The notes below the pieces were generated by a model. That model ran no database searches and was not told the DNA's origin. It worked only from the letters and a program-made list of their open reading frames with translations. Of a DNA stretch of 64,000 nt, positions 35,937 to 44,822 are shown one piece after another. A program made the position numbers and the translations under genes. Numbering within the stretch: the first letter of the stretch is position 1; every line of letters begins with the position of its first letter. Source of the stretch: Methylomicrobium lacus_A (lineage in GTDB: Bacteria > Pseudomonadota > Gammaproteobacteria > Methylococcales > Methylomonadaceae); NCBI RefSeq assembly GCF_041897535.1, contig NZ_CP169217.1, positions 558,001 through 622,000 of the forward strand, read 5' to 3'.

Positions 35937-36290
35937 ATGTCCATTCCCATTATAACGACCATCAGCCTGCTCTTGTGCAGCAATGTTTTCATGACCTTCG
36001 CCTGGTACGCGCACTTGAAGAATCTCGGCAACAAGCCCTGGATCATCGCCGCGCTGCTCAGTTGGGGGATTGCGCTGTTCGAATACCTGCTGCAGGTGCC
36101 GGCCAACCGGATCGGCTACACGCAATTGTCGCTAGGCCAGTTAAAAATCATTCAGGAAGTGGTGACCCTCTCCGTCTTCGTGCCCTTCTCGCTGCTGTAC
36201 ATGAAGGAACCGTTGAAACTGGATTACCTCTGGGCCGGATTGTGTTTAATCGGTGCGGTGTATTTCATGTTTCGGGGAAGCCAAGCATAG
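35937..36290 (+). CDS. DUF486 (DMT-type) small membrane protein
   Basis: The ATG at 35937 gives 117 residues with four membrane helices (about 5-25, 35-52, 68-90, 95-112). Conserved DUF486 text includes FMTFAWYAHLKN, ALFEYLLQVPANRIGY, and LKIIQEVVTLSVFVPF. The family is related to small multidrug-resistance transporters and often called 'DMT family protein'; its substrate is unknown. It diverges from the FKBP gene, with ~175 bp between starts. Confidence 0.88.
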   Translation: MSIPIITTISLLLCSNVFMTFAWYAHLKNLGNKPWIIAALLSWGIALFEYLLQVPANRIGYTQLSLGQLKIIQEVVTLSVFVPFSLLYMKEPLKLDYLWAGLCLIGAVYFMFRGSQA

Positions 36291-36371
36291 GCGCCACGGA
36301 GGCGTTCGCCCCCCCCCCCTGTTGAAGAAAGGTCAGGCCGCGAAGCGCACGGCCTGACCCATCAAGCGGTT

Positions 36372-38261
36372 TTATTCGACCAAGAAATCGCGCATCATGC
36401 CCATATCCTCATGTTCGAGGTTATGGCAGTGATACATGAACAGGCCCTTGAAATCCTGGAACGGCTTGATGATACGGACCGTTTCGCCGGGCATCACCAG
36501 GACGGTGTCCTTTAAACCATTTTCGATAAAGCCGTGGCGCACGCTTTCGTAGTCCTCCTCGTTGCCGGCGGCCATGCTGCGGCTGACGATCTGGAACGAC
36601 TGGCCGTGCAGGTGGATCGGATGCGCCATGCTCATCATCATGCCCATGCCTCCCATACCGCCACCCATGCCCATGCCGCTTCCCTCTCCGCCGCCGTGCA
36701 TGCCGCCCATCATGCCCATGCCGCCTCGGCCATGACCCATCATGCCGCCGCCCTCGCCGCCGCCATGCATGCCCATACCGCCGCCCATCATGCCCATGCC
36801 GTGGCCACCCATGCCTCCGTGCTGCATGCCGCCACTTTGCTCTGAACCCTGATGTTCCTTGGTCTCGCCGGAGGCTTTGCCGCCATGGCCGCCGCCTTCG
36901 CCATGGGCATGAAAGATCTCCATCAATTGCACCGTGTTCAGGCGGATGCGCTCGTTCGGCTGCACGTCGTCGAACGCATACGGCCTGCCGTTCAGCAGCA
37001 TCGCCATGTGGCCTTCCGAAATGCCGATCGGCACCGGCTTATTGGCATTCGCGGTATCGGCGACACTGTGCCAGTGGATTTTCGATAACTGCTTCGGCAG
37101 CGCCGGACTGTCGCTGACCTTGCGTTTGACCCGCGCGGTAAAGATCGGATAATCGCTGCCGACCGGCAAAGCCAATTCGTGCATCATGCCGCCCATCATC
37201 CCCATCTGGTGACCGCCGCCCATACCGCCCATGCCTCTCTGCATCCGTTCGGCCATTTTCGGCAGCACCCCGGAGAACGGGAGACTGCGCATGACCAGCT
37301 GCGAGCCGACCGCGCGGCCGGTAAAATCGACCCAGACATCCAGGCGCTCGCCCGGCGCGAGCATCACATAAGGCTTGTGTTCCGGCGCCTCCAGCAAGCC
37401 GCCGTCGACGCCGAGCACGGTGATCGGCGTGCCGTCGTCCCAGCCGAGTTTGTAGATCCGTGCGGTCGAACCGTTCAGAAAGCGTAAACGATAGGCGCGG
37501 CTATCCACGTCGAGCGTATAATCGGGGCGTCCGTTGACCAGGATGCGGTCGCCGTAGTAGCCCATCATCCGATCGTGCATGCCGTGCATGCCGGCGACAT
37601 ACACCAGTTGATTCTGGTCGTCGAAGCGGCGATCCTGAATCACGATCGGAATTTCATACTCGCCGGACGGCAATCCGAGCGCCGCTTCCTCGGCGTCATG
37701 CACGAACAGCGCGCCGGCCAAGCCATGGTAAACCTGCTTGGCGGTGATTTCATGCGGATGCGGATGGTAGATGTTCATGCTGGCCCGGTTCAGCACCTCA
37801 AACTCGTAGACGAAGGTTTCACCGGGGGCTATCGTGTAACGCGGATGGCCATCCATTTCGGCCGGTACATGCAGACCGTGCCAATGCGTGATGGTCGGCT
37901 CGGCCAGTTTGTTGTGCAGATGAATGCGCACCTTCTGGCCTTTCTGCAAATGAATCAAGGGCCCCAGATACGAGTTCGGAATCTCGACCAACGACTCGCT
38001 CGGCCCCTTGAGCAGATTGCCGGTGTATTGCTGCACCAGGGTGGATTGGCCCGACAGAATCGGCACCGAGGCGGAACGGCAATTTAACTCGAATTCGACA
38101 TCCGGCTTAAAATTCGGCGACGCCTTGTTCGGCGCCAGTTTCGGCATGGCCTGCATGCCCTCCATCGCGCGCAGCATCACCGGCGTGCCAGCAAACGCCA
38201 GCAAGCCAAGGCTTGATTGCGTTAAAAAACGGCGGCGGCTGTAATGGTTGCTCTTCGGCAT
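36372..38261 (-). CDS. Tat-exported multicopper oxidase with Met/His/Gly-rich insert
   Basis: A strong ribosome site (GAGGAGG) supports the start. The twin-arginine signal SRRRFL (residues 8-13) implies export as a folded protein. Copper-ligand motifs are HWHG (from residue 126), HPHPHEI, HPIHLHGQSF, and HCHNLEHEDMGMM (Cys 612), giving type 1, 2 and 3 copper sites. Between the second and third domains (roughly residues 455-550) is a long low-complexity stretch of Met, Gly and His (GGMGGHGMGMMGGGMGMHGG). This resembles, but is longer than, the Met-rich insert of CueO that loads Cu(I). The likely role is periplasmic copper oxidation and tolerance. No copper regulator is adjacent. CueO- and CopA-type oxidases are both possible names. 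Confidence 0.92.
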   Translation of the reverse strand: MPKSNHYSRRRFLTQSSLGLLAFAGTPVMLRAMEGMQAMPKLAPNKASPNFKPDVEFELNCRSASVPILSGQSTLVQQYTGNLLKGPSESLVEIPNSYLGPLIHLQKGQKVRIHLHNKLAEPTITHWHGLHVPAEMDGHPRYTIAPGETFVYEFEVLNRASMNIYHPHPHEITAKQVYHGLAGALFVHDAEEAALGLPSGEYEIPIVIQDRRFDDQNQLVYVAGMHGMHDRMMGYYGDRILVNGRPDYTLDVDSRAYRLRFLNGSTARIYKLGWDDGTPITVLGVDGGLLEAPEHKPYVMLAPGERLDVWVDFTGRAVGSQLVMRSLPFSGVLPKMAERMQRGMGGMGGGHQMGMMGGMMHELALPVGSDYPIFTARVKRKVSDSPALPKQLSKIHWHSVADTANANKPVPIGISEGHMAMLLNGRPYAFDDVQPNERIRLNTVQLMEIFHAHGEGGGHGGKASGETKEHQGSEQSGGMQHGGMGGHGMGMMGGGMGMHGGGEGGGMMGHGRGGMGMMGGMHGGGEGSGMGMGGGMGGMGMMMSMAHPIHLHGQSFQIVSRSMAAGNEEDYESVRHGFIENGLKDTVLVMPGETVRIIKPFQDFKGLFMYHCHNLEHEDMGMMRDFLVE

Positions 38262-38565
38262 AAATCCTCCTCAAACCTTGTTATTATTAAAACCCTGATC
38301 GACATAGGGAGTTGGCATCGAGTTTATATTAGAGTTTCGTAATACTCAAGTATAAAACCCCAAGCCCGATGATCCATTGCCATTATACGGCGAGATAACG
38401 GAAGTATTGATGACATCCTGCATGTTTCGTCCTGCCCGCAAATCGAAAAGTTCAGTAAACAACCCCAGCCTTGCTGGCGTCCTCGTGTCGGCTCTAGCTG
38501 ATTTAATTGTTCGCCTGGCGTAAAAATGCTATTTTTAATATCAACCTTCATCACGGATTGCAAAT
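38262..38565. other. Divergent promoter gap between the oxidase and ald
   Basis: This ~300-bp gap should contain promoters for the multicopper oxidase and ald. I found no CueR- or CusR-like operator. An imperfect palindrome (GAGTTTCGTAATACTC, 38332-38347) lies towards the oxidase side and could be regulatory. A minus-strand frame here has no protein character. Confidence 0.3.
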
Positions 38566-39684
38566 ATGCTGATCGGACTGCCCAAAGAAATAAAAGATAA
38601 CGAGTTCAGATCAGGCCTGACCCCCGGCGCGGTCAGCGCGTTGACTCGGCAAGGCCATCGCGTCAAGGTACAGAGCGGCGCCGGCATCGGCAGTTCGTTC
38701 ACCGACCTCGAATATCTGTCCGCCGGCGCGGAAATCGTGATGCACGCGGAAGAAGCCTGGGCCGCGGACTTGGTCGTCAAGGTCAAGGAGCCGATCGCAG
38801 CGGAATACGGTTATTTGAATAAGGATACGATTCTCTTCACCTACCTGCATTTGGCCTCGAATCCTACCCTGACCGAAGCCCTGTTAAAGAGCGGCAGCAC
38901 CGGCATCGCCTATGAAACGGTGCAAATGCCCGACGGCAAGCTGCCCTTGTTGACGCCGATGAGCGAGGTCGCCGGGCGCATGGCGGTCCAAGCCGGCGCG
39001 ACCTATCTGCAAAAAAACCACGGCGGCCGCGGCATCCTGATGTCCGGCATTCCGGGGGTCCCGCCCGCCAGCGTCGTGATTCTCGGCGCCGGCATCGCAG
39101 GCTCCAATGCGGCGCGGGTCGCGGTCGGCTTCGGCGCCGCGGTCACCGTGCTCGACGTGAACTACGACCGCCTGAAAACGCTGGACGATATTTACCGGGG
39201 ACAACTGCAGACCCGCATCAGCAACACCTACACGATCGAGGAAGCGGTCTATGAGGCCGACCTGGTGATCGGCGCGGTGTTGATTCCGGGCGCCAAAGCC
39301 CCCTGGCTGGTCCGTGCCGACATGCTGAAAAACATGCGCCCGGGCGCGGTGATCGTCGATATCTCGATCGACCAGGGCGGCTGCGTCGAAACCGCGCGCC
39401 CGACCACCCACAGCGAGCCGATCTATACCGTCGACGGCATCGTGCATTATTGCGTCGCCAACATGCCCGGTGCTGTCCCCCGCACCAGCACCCTGGCTCT
39501 GAACAACGCCACCCTGCCCTACGTGCTGAACCTGGCCAACGAAGGTCTGGACGCGCTCCGCCGCAACAACGCACTGCAACTTGGCCTGAATACCCATCGA
39601 GGCCAATTAACCAATGCGGCCGTAGCCGAGTCATTGGTACTCGGCTCCATCGCCCCCCAGCAAGCCTTGGCGTCCAACGCCTGA
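38566..39684 (+). CDS. ald: Alanine dehydrogenase
   Basis: 372 residues, the usual family length. The N-terminal half carries the substrate residues: Arg in FRSGLTPGAV, Lys in VVKVKEPI, and His in LFTYLHLA. A Rossmann motif follows (VILGAGIAGSNAARVAVGFG) with Asp after the second strand (TVLDVNYDR), which fits NAD+. The family landmark DISIDQGGCVETARPTTH is present. It interconverts alanine with pyruvate and ammonia, a nitrogen-assimilation or alanine-use step. It is a single gene. Confidence 0.97.
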   Translation: MLIGLPKEIKDNEFRSGLTPGAVSALTRQGHRVKVQSGAGIGSSFTDLEYLSAGAEIVMHAEEAWAADLVVKVKEPIAAEYGYLNKDTILFTYLHLASNPTLTEALLKSGSTGIAYETVQMPDGKLPLLTPMSEVAGRMAVQAGATYLQKNHGGRGILMSGIPGVPPASVVILGAGIAGSNAARVAVGFGAAVTVLDVNYDRLKTLDDIYRGQLQTRISNTYTIEEAVYEADLVIGAVLIPGAKAPWLVRADMLKNMRPGAVIVDISIDQGGCVETARPTTHSEPIYTVDGIVHYCVANMPGAVPRTSTLALNNATLPYVLNLANEGLDALRRNNALQLGLNTHRGQLTNAAVAESLVLGSIAPQQALASNA

Positions 39685-39790
39685 TAAATGCTTACCCCCC
39701 GCTGAACACCATTTTCTTTTATTATCAATATCTTTTACGAGACACTATCTAAAAAACAGTATTTTTTCAAATCAAAGACAAAAAAAGGTC

Positions 39791-39819
39791 TTGCCAAAGA
39801 CCAAAGTTCACTTTATAAT
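39791..39819 (+). promoter_or_regulatory. Sigma-70 promoter of tRNA-Lys
   Basis: TTGCCA (39791-39796) and TATAAT (39814-39819) are separated by exactly 17 bases, and the tRNA starts 15 bases later. This is a near-consensus promoter. Confidence 0.85.
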
Positions 39820-39833
39820 TCTATTTTTTTGTT

Positions 39834-39909
39834 GGGTCGTTAGCTCAGTCGGTAGAGCATCGCACTTTTAATGCGGTTGTCATTGGTTCGAATCCAATAC
39901 GACCCACCA
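39834..39909 (+). tRNA. tRNA-Lys(UUU), copy 1
   Basis: A 76-nt cloverleaf with encoded CCA. The acceptor stem is GGGTCGT/ACGACCC, the D-arm is AGCTCAGTCGGTAGAGCA, the anticodon loop is CTTTTAA with anticodon TTT, and the T-loop is GGTTCGAATCC. Lysine is the amino acid for UUU anticodons. It is identical to the second copy at 40033-40108. Confidence 0.97.
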
Positions 39910-39928
39910 ACTAAACTGCAAATAAATT

Positions 39929-39960
39929 AAGGGCTTATTTTGACTGACAGCCCTTTTTTT
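39929..39960 (+). terminator. Terminator between the two tRNA-Lys genes
   Basis: AAGGGCT (39929-39935) and AGCCCTT (39949-39955) form a stem followed by a T-run to 39960. It could end transcription after the first tRNA, in which case the second copy would need leakage or its own weak promoter. Confidence 0.75.
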
Positions 39961-40032
39961 ATGCCCGATTTTTTTCATTGCTGAATAGTTGCCGATTCCG
40001 TAAAATTCAGCCCGTGATTCGATTTCTTTGTT

Positions 40033-40108
40033 GGGTCGTTAGCTCAGTCGGTAGAGCATCGCACTTTTAATGCGGTTGTCATTGGTTCGAATCCAATACG
40101 ACCCACCA
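40033..40108 (+). tRNA. tRNA-Lys(UUU), copy 2
   Basis: Identical in all 76 positions to copy 1, including the CCA end; the flanks TTTGTT before and CCACCAAC after are also shared. This indicates a recent tandem duplication or gene conversion. The best promoter guess is TTGCCG (39989-39994), but no good -10 follows. Confidence 0.97.
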
Positions 40109-40121
40109 ACTTTAATTCTAC

Positions 40122-40160
40122 AAAAAAGCAGCTCGCGATTGCATCGCAGCTGCTTTTTTT
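40122..40160 (+). terminator. Terminator after tRNA-Lys copy 2
   Basis: GCAGCT and GCGAT pair with ATCGC and AGCTGC around TGC, with one bulged C. The hairpin is flanked by A6 and T7, so it ends the tRNA transcript. Confidence 0.85.
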
Positions 40161-40214
40161 ATGCCTTGCATAAAAAAAGCTACGATTTGTATCTGAGCGC
40201 ATAGCCTAACCGGC

Positions 40215-40860
40215 TCATACCAACTGCGCATTCCGATAGTCTGCAATCGCCTGCTCAATTTCATCCAGTGTATTCATGACAAAGGCGCCGGAACAAAATA
40301 AACCTGCCATAAATGTGAAGAAAAACCTTCTCTAATTTCTCTCACAACATCAATAGTGGCAGAGTTATTTTGTTACAACCGCAAAGGGGCCATACTGGAC
40401 AATCGGCTCGCGTAATGGACCGGCGACAAGCACCAGAAAAGCAGCCTCCTCCTGGCCTGCGTGAACTTCGACCCGATCTCCATCGGACAGCACTCCCGCG
40501 GCATGCGCTTCCAGAGGATGTCTTTCTGCCATCGGACCGATTTCGGCCTGGCCCTCGTAAATATACACCAATGCGTTATGGCCTTGAGCAATCGGGTGAA
40601 CAAAATGCCCGCCTCCAGGAAGTCGAACATCGAGGAACAACGGCTCGGTGCTCAGGCCCTGGATTTACCCGGATATGACCCGGTCATCAATTTCTGCTGT
40701 CCCGGCTATAATTTTAGCCCGGCCACCGCCATGCAGGTGCAGCGAGGGAATTGCCTCGGGTTGAATTATCCTGGTACGCGGCCGGTTTCATTTTCTCGGC
40801 TGCGGGCAAGTTCACCCAAAGCTGGAAACCGCGCATGCGCCCGCTTTCCTGCATCGGCAT
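40215..40860 (-). pseudogene. Pirin-family pseudogene, truncated and interrupted
   Basis: On the minus strand, pirin text can be read in pieces. MPMQESGRMRGFQLWVNLP starts at 40860. After a frameshift near AYQD it continues as IQPEAIPSLHLHGGGRAK and IIAGTAEIDDRVISG, with a TAA. Then TEPLFLDVRLPGGGHFVHP runs to IVQYGPF. After a ~92-bp insertion the C-terminus resumes as GAFVMNTLDEIEQAIADYRN and stops at 40215. The N-terminal metal-binding half of pirin is missing; the fragment begins right behind azoR. One frameshift, one nonsense codon, one insertion and a 5' deletion mean no product. The last intact frame (40365-40640) codes only for part of the C-terminal cupin. Confidence 0.85.
40290..40381. 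mobile_element. ~92-bp MITE-like insertion inside the pirin pseudogene
   Basis: AACAAAATAA-AC-CTGCCA (40292-40309) and its reverse complement with two changed bases (40357-40374) form inverted ends of 18 bp. Directly outside lie CAAAGGCGCC (40280-40289) and CAAAGGGGCC (40382-40391), a 10-bp target duplication with one mismatch. Removing the insert and one repeat restores pirin text (QYGPF-VMNT). No coding capacity. Confidence 0.75.
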
Positions 40861-40881
40861 TTATTTTCTGGAATGCCATAT

Positions 40882-41484
40882 TCATGCCGCCAAGGTGGCG
40901 AGTTGCTGTTGGGCTTTGGCCAATGCCGCATCCTTGCTTGCCTCGCCCATATTCAGCCCTTCGGCATAAACGAACTCGACATCGGTGATGCCTAAAAAGC
41001 CGAGGAAGTTCCGCACATAGCCAGTCTGGCTGTCGAGCGGCGTGCCGGCGTACAGTCCGCCGCGCGTAGCGAAGACATAGGCCTTCTTGCCGGTCAGCAG
41101 ACCTTCGGGGCCGTTTGAGGTGTAGCGAAAGGTCACGCCGGCCCTGGCGATATGATCGAAGTAGGCCTTCAGCGTCGAAGGAATGCCGAAGTTATACATC
41201 GGCAAGCCGATCACGATCACCTCGGCCTGTTTGATTTCCTCGATCAGCGCATCCGACTCCGCCACTAAAGCCTGCTGTTCCGGGGTTCGCGCTTCCGGCT
41301 GCGCAAAAAATGCCGTCACCCGCTGCGCGTCCAGGTGCGGCAAGGGATTTTGTGCCAGGTCGCGAACGACCACCTGTGCATCCGGATGATTGGCGCGCCA
41401 GGCGTCGACGAATTGATCGGCGAGTTGGCTGGACTGGCCGCCGGAAGAGAAAATGCTGGAGGTGATTTGTAACAGGGTTTTCAT
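40882..41484 (-). CDS. azoR: FMN-dependent NADH-azoreductase
   Basis: AAGGAGG sits ~7 bases before the ATG at 41484; the frame opens earlier but without a ribosome site. 200 residues, as E. coli AzoR (201). It is a flavodoxin-like fold with an FMN phosphate loop (SSIFSSGGQSSQLA), the LPMYNFGIPSTLKAYFDH FMN-binding stretch, and ATRGGLYAG. It is a dimeric NAD(P)H:quinone and azo-dye reductase in the cytosol. It is divergent from a LysR gene ~100 bp away, the likely regulator. The pirin remnant follows immediately. Confidence 0.95.
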   Translation of the reverse strand: MKTLLQITSSIFSSGGQSSQLADQFVDAWRANHPDAQVVVRDLAQNPLPHLDAQRVTAFFAQPEARTPEQQALVAESDALIEEIKQAEVIVIGLPMYNFGIPSTLKAYFDHIARAGVTFRYTSNGPEGLLTGKKAYVFATRGGLYAGTPLDSQTGYVRNFLGFLGITDVEFVYAEGLNMGEASKDAALAKAQQQLATLAA

Positions 41485-41586
41485 GAGGTTTTCCTCCTTT
41501 GTTGAATGTGACACCATTAAACACCCTGCTAATTCGATAAAAAAGCATAATATTTTGCTCATTTCGATCTAATATTTAGATTAATT

Positions 41587-42495
41587 ATGAAGACACCTCA
41601 TATTACCCTGGAACAATGGCGAGCGCTGATCGTGGTGGTGGACGCCGGCGGTTATGCCCAGGCGGCCGAAATCATGAATAAAAGCCAATCCGCGGTGACT
41701 TATGCGGTGCAAAAAATCGAAGTGCAGTTGGGCGTGAAGGCATTCGAGATTCAGGGGCGGAAATCCGTGCTCACGCCGACGGGCCAGATGCTTTACCGCC
41801 GTGCGCTGGCCTTGGTCGAAGAGGCCCGCGATCTGGAGCAAGCGGCGCACATGTTATCGGCAGGCTGGGAGGCCGAGATTCGCATCGCGGCGGAAATCCT
41901 GTTTCCTTCACGGCTGTTATTGGCAAGTCTGGATCGCTTCGGCCAGGAAAGCCCACGCACACGGATAGAATTGATCGAATCGGTGCTCGGTGGCACGGAC
42001 GATGCGCTGCTGAAGGGTGCAGCCGACTTGGTGATTTCGCCCCGGCTGCCGCCCGGTTTTCTCGGCGAACTGTTGATGCGAATTCGCTTGATCACCGTCG
42101 CGCAGGCGGATCATCCCTTGCATCGCGATGGCCGAGAGTTGACCCGTCGCGACTTGCGCGCCCATCGGCATTTGGTGGTCCGGGATTCGGGCAGCAAGCG
42201 TGACCGGCGCACGGTATCCATCGAAGTCGATCAGCGCTGGACGGTGAGCCAGATCGCCACGTCGATCCAGGCGGTTTCGATGGGTTTTGGCTTTGCGAGG
42301 CTGCCGGAAGAGCATATCAGGGAGGAGTTAAAATCAGGGCTGCTCAAGCCGCTGCCTTTACGGGAAGGCGGAATCCTTGAAGTCCCACTCTATATGATAC
42401 TGGCCAATCCGGACCTCGCTGGCCCGGGTGTGCGGCGTCTGGCCGAGATCATCAGGGAAACCTGCAATCAATCGCTATTAGACGAAGGGGAATGA
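41587..42495 (+). CDS. LysR-family transcriptional regulator
   Basis: 302 residues. The N-terminal winged helix-turn-helix (residues ~5-64) has LEQWRALIVVVDAGGYAQAA and NKSQSAVTYAVQKIEVQLGV. The effector domain (~90-290) has two alpha/beta lobes (EIRIAAEILFPSRLLLASL; VSMGFGFARLPEEHI). It is divergent from azoR, the usual layout for a LysR regulator and its target, so quinone- or electrophile-responsive control is a reasonable inference. The inducer is unknown. Confidence 0.93.
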   Translation: MKTPHITLEQWRALIVVVDAGGYAQAAEIMNKSQSAVTYAVQKIEVQLGVKAFEIQGRKSVLTPTGQMLYRRALALVEEARDLEQAAHMLSAGWEAEIRIAAEILFPSRLLLASLDRFGQESPRTRIELIESVLGGTDDALLKGAADLVISPRLPPGFLGELLMRIRLITVAQADHPLHRDGRELTRRDLRAHRHLVVRDSGSKRDRRTVSIEVDQRWTVSQIATSIQAVSMGFGFARLPEEHIREELKSGLLKPLPLREGGILEVPLYMILANPDLAGPGVRRLAEIIRETCNQSLLDEGE

Positions 42496-42554
42496 TGACT
42501 GCTAGAGCGTTTCTCCGAAATACCCGTCAGTGGAACGCCCCAGGTTATCTATTG

Positions 42555-44822
42555 CTAATCCATAGCCGAGCCGACTTTCGGGCGATAGGAAACAGCATCC
42601 AGGGCGCTTTGCTGGATGTGCTCTACCCGCTCGATGATTTGCTGGTCCAGCATGAAGCGCAGTTCCCACTCCATCGCCAGGTCGCTAGGCAAGCTGTCGA
42701 TGCGATGGTGCTCCGTGTAGCTTTGTTTCAGCAGCGCATGAATGTCGGCCGCCTCCATCCCGGCCTCCTGCGGCTCGCCTTGCAGCACTCGCGCGGCATT
42801 TTCGAGGTCGTTCGCCAGCGCCGCATCGAACGCGCGGCTGTATTGTTGCAGTTCGTCGGGAAAACGGCTGAATTGTTGGCCGCTGAGCAAGCGATAGCGC
42901 CGCCGAATCTGCAGCAAGCCGGACAGGTTTTCGGCGGCTTCGAGTACCTGACTCAGCGCGGTTCTTTCGTTGGCTTTGTCGACCGATCCGGCATCCGGTT
43001 CCAGTACCGCATGCATCACCAGATCCCGTGCCGCCGTCAGATCCTTTTCTGCGGCCAGGCGCAATGGCAAGGTATGTTTCAACAGCAGGCTCAAATCCGG
43101 CAGCCGGCTGGTGAATCCTGCGAGTGCGTGCAAGGCCGCGGCGCCATGGTGGCGGGCCAGCCCGATCGAACGCCGCGGCCACAGCGCATAGTCGATGACG
43201 CCCATCACGATGACGCCCAGCAAGATGCCGATCACCCGGTCGCGCGGCAGATACAGATCGGCGACCGGGCCGAAGTCGTGCAAGACGAACAGCGCGAACG
43301 AAAACCCGAGCTGCCTGCCCAGGTAGGCGATCCGCTCGCTGCCGGAGGAAATCCAGGCCGCCATGGCCCAGAACGGGGCCGTCGCCAACACAAAGCCGGC
43401 GATCGTGTCGAGCTGGGATTGAAATACCAGCACATAAAAGTAGGCGCAAAGTCCGCCGATGGCCGCGCCCGACAAACGCAAAAGCGAGAGCCGGTAGTCG
43501 GCGCCGAGGCTGGTTTGCGCGGCGACCAGACAGGTCGGTATCGCGGTATTGATGCCCGGCCAGGCTAGGCTTTCGATGATCAAGGTACAGAGTATCGCGC
43601 CGAGCGAAAATTTGATCCCGAATTGCAGGCTGTCGGCATGCCTCGCCCAAAACTCATAGCCAAACCTGGCCGGAAACCAGCCGTCGGTTTCCTTAGCGTC
43701 GGTTTCGTCTTCCAGGGCTTTCATGTCGGGCCTGGGGGCCGGCTGATGCAAGTCATACAGCAAGCTGGCTATACGTAGCTGCGCGCGCCAAATGGCGGTC
43801 AACAGCGAAGGGTGGGTTTGCAGCGAATAACGGTGCAGCACCTCGTCGGCCAGCAGCGTTTCCACTTGCCCGGACACATCGCGCGATGCTTCCACGCCTT
43901 GCCGCAGCGCTGCGCAGGCGCTTTGCAAAGCAAGATAGACATCGAGTTTTTCCTGAGTCATCGGCTGCGCGCGATACTCCGCCGCCAATACCTGTTCCAG
44001 CCAGAGGACCATCTGGCGCAGGCCGTCGATTTCAAGCAGCAGAGCAAGGTAGGTGTCATGCCGTTTATGCGTGGCGGGATGGATCAGCTCCGCGTTGGCC
44101 AGCAAACCGATCACTTTGCCGAAGCTGCCGGGGCTCGATAGTGTCGTTATGGCCCGGTCATGGATCATCACGCCGCTGTCGGCCAGGCGCGTACTCAAAA
44201 TGGATTCGACCGCCGCCAGTTGTTCCGCGATGCTCGCCTTCAGCAGCTTAAGCGGGTCTTGCGGCTTGATGGCCAGGTGCACCACCGTCCATGAACCGAT
44301 CGCCAGCACGCCGATGATCGGGATATTCCACAAGGCGTTGTAGACGCCCTGCTCGGGATCGCTCGGGCCATACAGCACCGCCACCGAATACCAGAGCGCG
44401 ATGCCGGTGGGCCAGGCGGTCAGACGGGCATGAAACAGCGCGGCCGCCATGATGACGAAAGACAAGGGCAAGAGCAGCCAGGCCTCATTGCCGGCCAGCA
44501 TCAGCGTCAATACCGATAGGAGGGTGGTGACGATGATATAGCCCAGCTGGCGTATCCCGAACATGAGGGACTGACCGGCATTCGCATAGGCGTCGTAACT
44601 CAGACAGATCAGCAGTGCGATCGCCCCCAGCGGCGGCACATGCAGGGCCTGGCTGACCAGCGCAATGGTTAGTGACACGATGAACAGGCGGAATGCGGCA
44701 ACCCGCCGCCCTGGAAAATCTTTCAGTTCCGCCGTCAGGAATTGAATCAGCCCGCTTCCGAACCAAAGGCGGCTTCGATTTTTGTCCAGAAACGAAGCGT
44801 CCTGCCTATCGCCGTTGTTCAT
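42555..44822 (-). CDS. FUSC-family inner-membrane pump component (MdtO-like)
   Basis: 755 residues with two blocks of membrane helices (~45-185 and ~405-545) separated by soluble helical parts, the FUSC/AaeB/MdtO architecture. The N-terminal FUSC text is FPGRRVAAFRLFIVSLTIAL with SYDAYANAGQSLMFGIRQLG; the C-terminal block starts FGIKFSLGAILCTLI. The gene is translationally coupled to the HlyD-type gene (4-base ATGA overlap). With the other three genes this matches E. coli ytcA-mdtNOP, which exports aromatic or toxic compounds. The substrate is not deducible. Confidence 0.88.
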   Translation of the reverse strand: MNNGDRQDASFLDKNRSRLWFGSGLIQFLTAELKDFPGRRVAAFRLFIVSLTIALVSQALHVPPLGAIALLICLSYDAYANAGQSLMFGIRQLGYIIVTTLLSVLTLMLAGNEAWLLLPLSFVIMAAALFHARLTAWPTGIALWYSVAVLYGPSDPEQGVYNALWNIPIIGVLAIGSWTVVHLAIKPQDPLKLLKASIAEQLAAVESILSTRLADSGVMIHDRAITTLSSPGSFGKVIGLLANAELIHPATHKRHDTYLALLLEIDGLRQMVLWLEQVLAAEYRAQPMTQEKLDVYLALQSACAALRQGVEASRDVSGQVETLLADEVLHRYSLQTHPSLLTAIWRAQLRIASLLYDLHQPAPRPDMKALEDETDAKETDGWFPARFGYEFWARHADSLQFGIKFSLGAILCTLIIESLAWPGINTAIPTCLVAAQTSLGADYRLSLLRLSGAAIGGLCAYFYVLVFQSQLDTIAGFVLATAPFWAMAAWISSGSERIAYLGRQLGFSFALFVLHDFGPVADLYLPRDRVIGILLGVIVMGVIDYALWPRRSIGLARHHGAAALHALAGFTSRLPDLSLLLKHTLPLRLAAEKDLTAARDLVMHAVLEPDAGSVDKANERTALSQVLEAAENLSGLLQIRRRYRLLSGQQFSRFPDELQQYSRAFDAALANDLENAARVLQGEPQEAGMEAADIHALLKQSYTEHHRIDSLPSDLAMEWELRFMLDQQIIERVEHIQQSALDAVSYRPKVGSAMD

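Noticed and set aside
36620..36830. Repetitive tract in the oxidase gene as a CRISPR or DNA repeat array
   Set aside because: It encodes an in-frame Met/Gly/His-rich segment; units are irregular and there are no spacers. No CRISPR array was seen anywhere in the window.
38324..38563. Minus-strand frame in the oxidase/ald gap
   Set aside because: No ribosome site, no domain, and it spans the promoter region.
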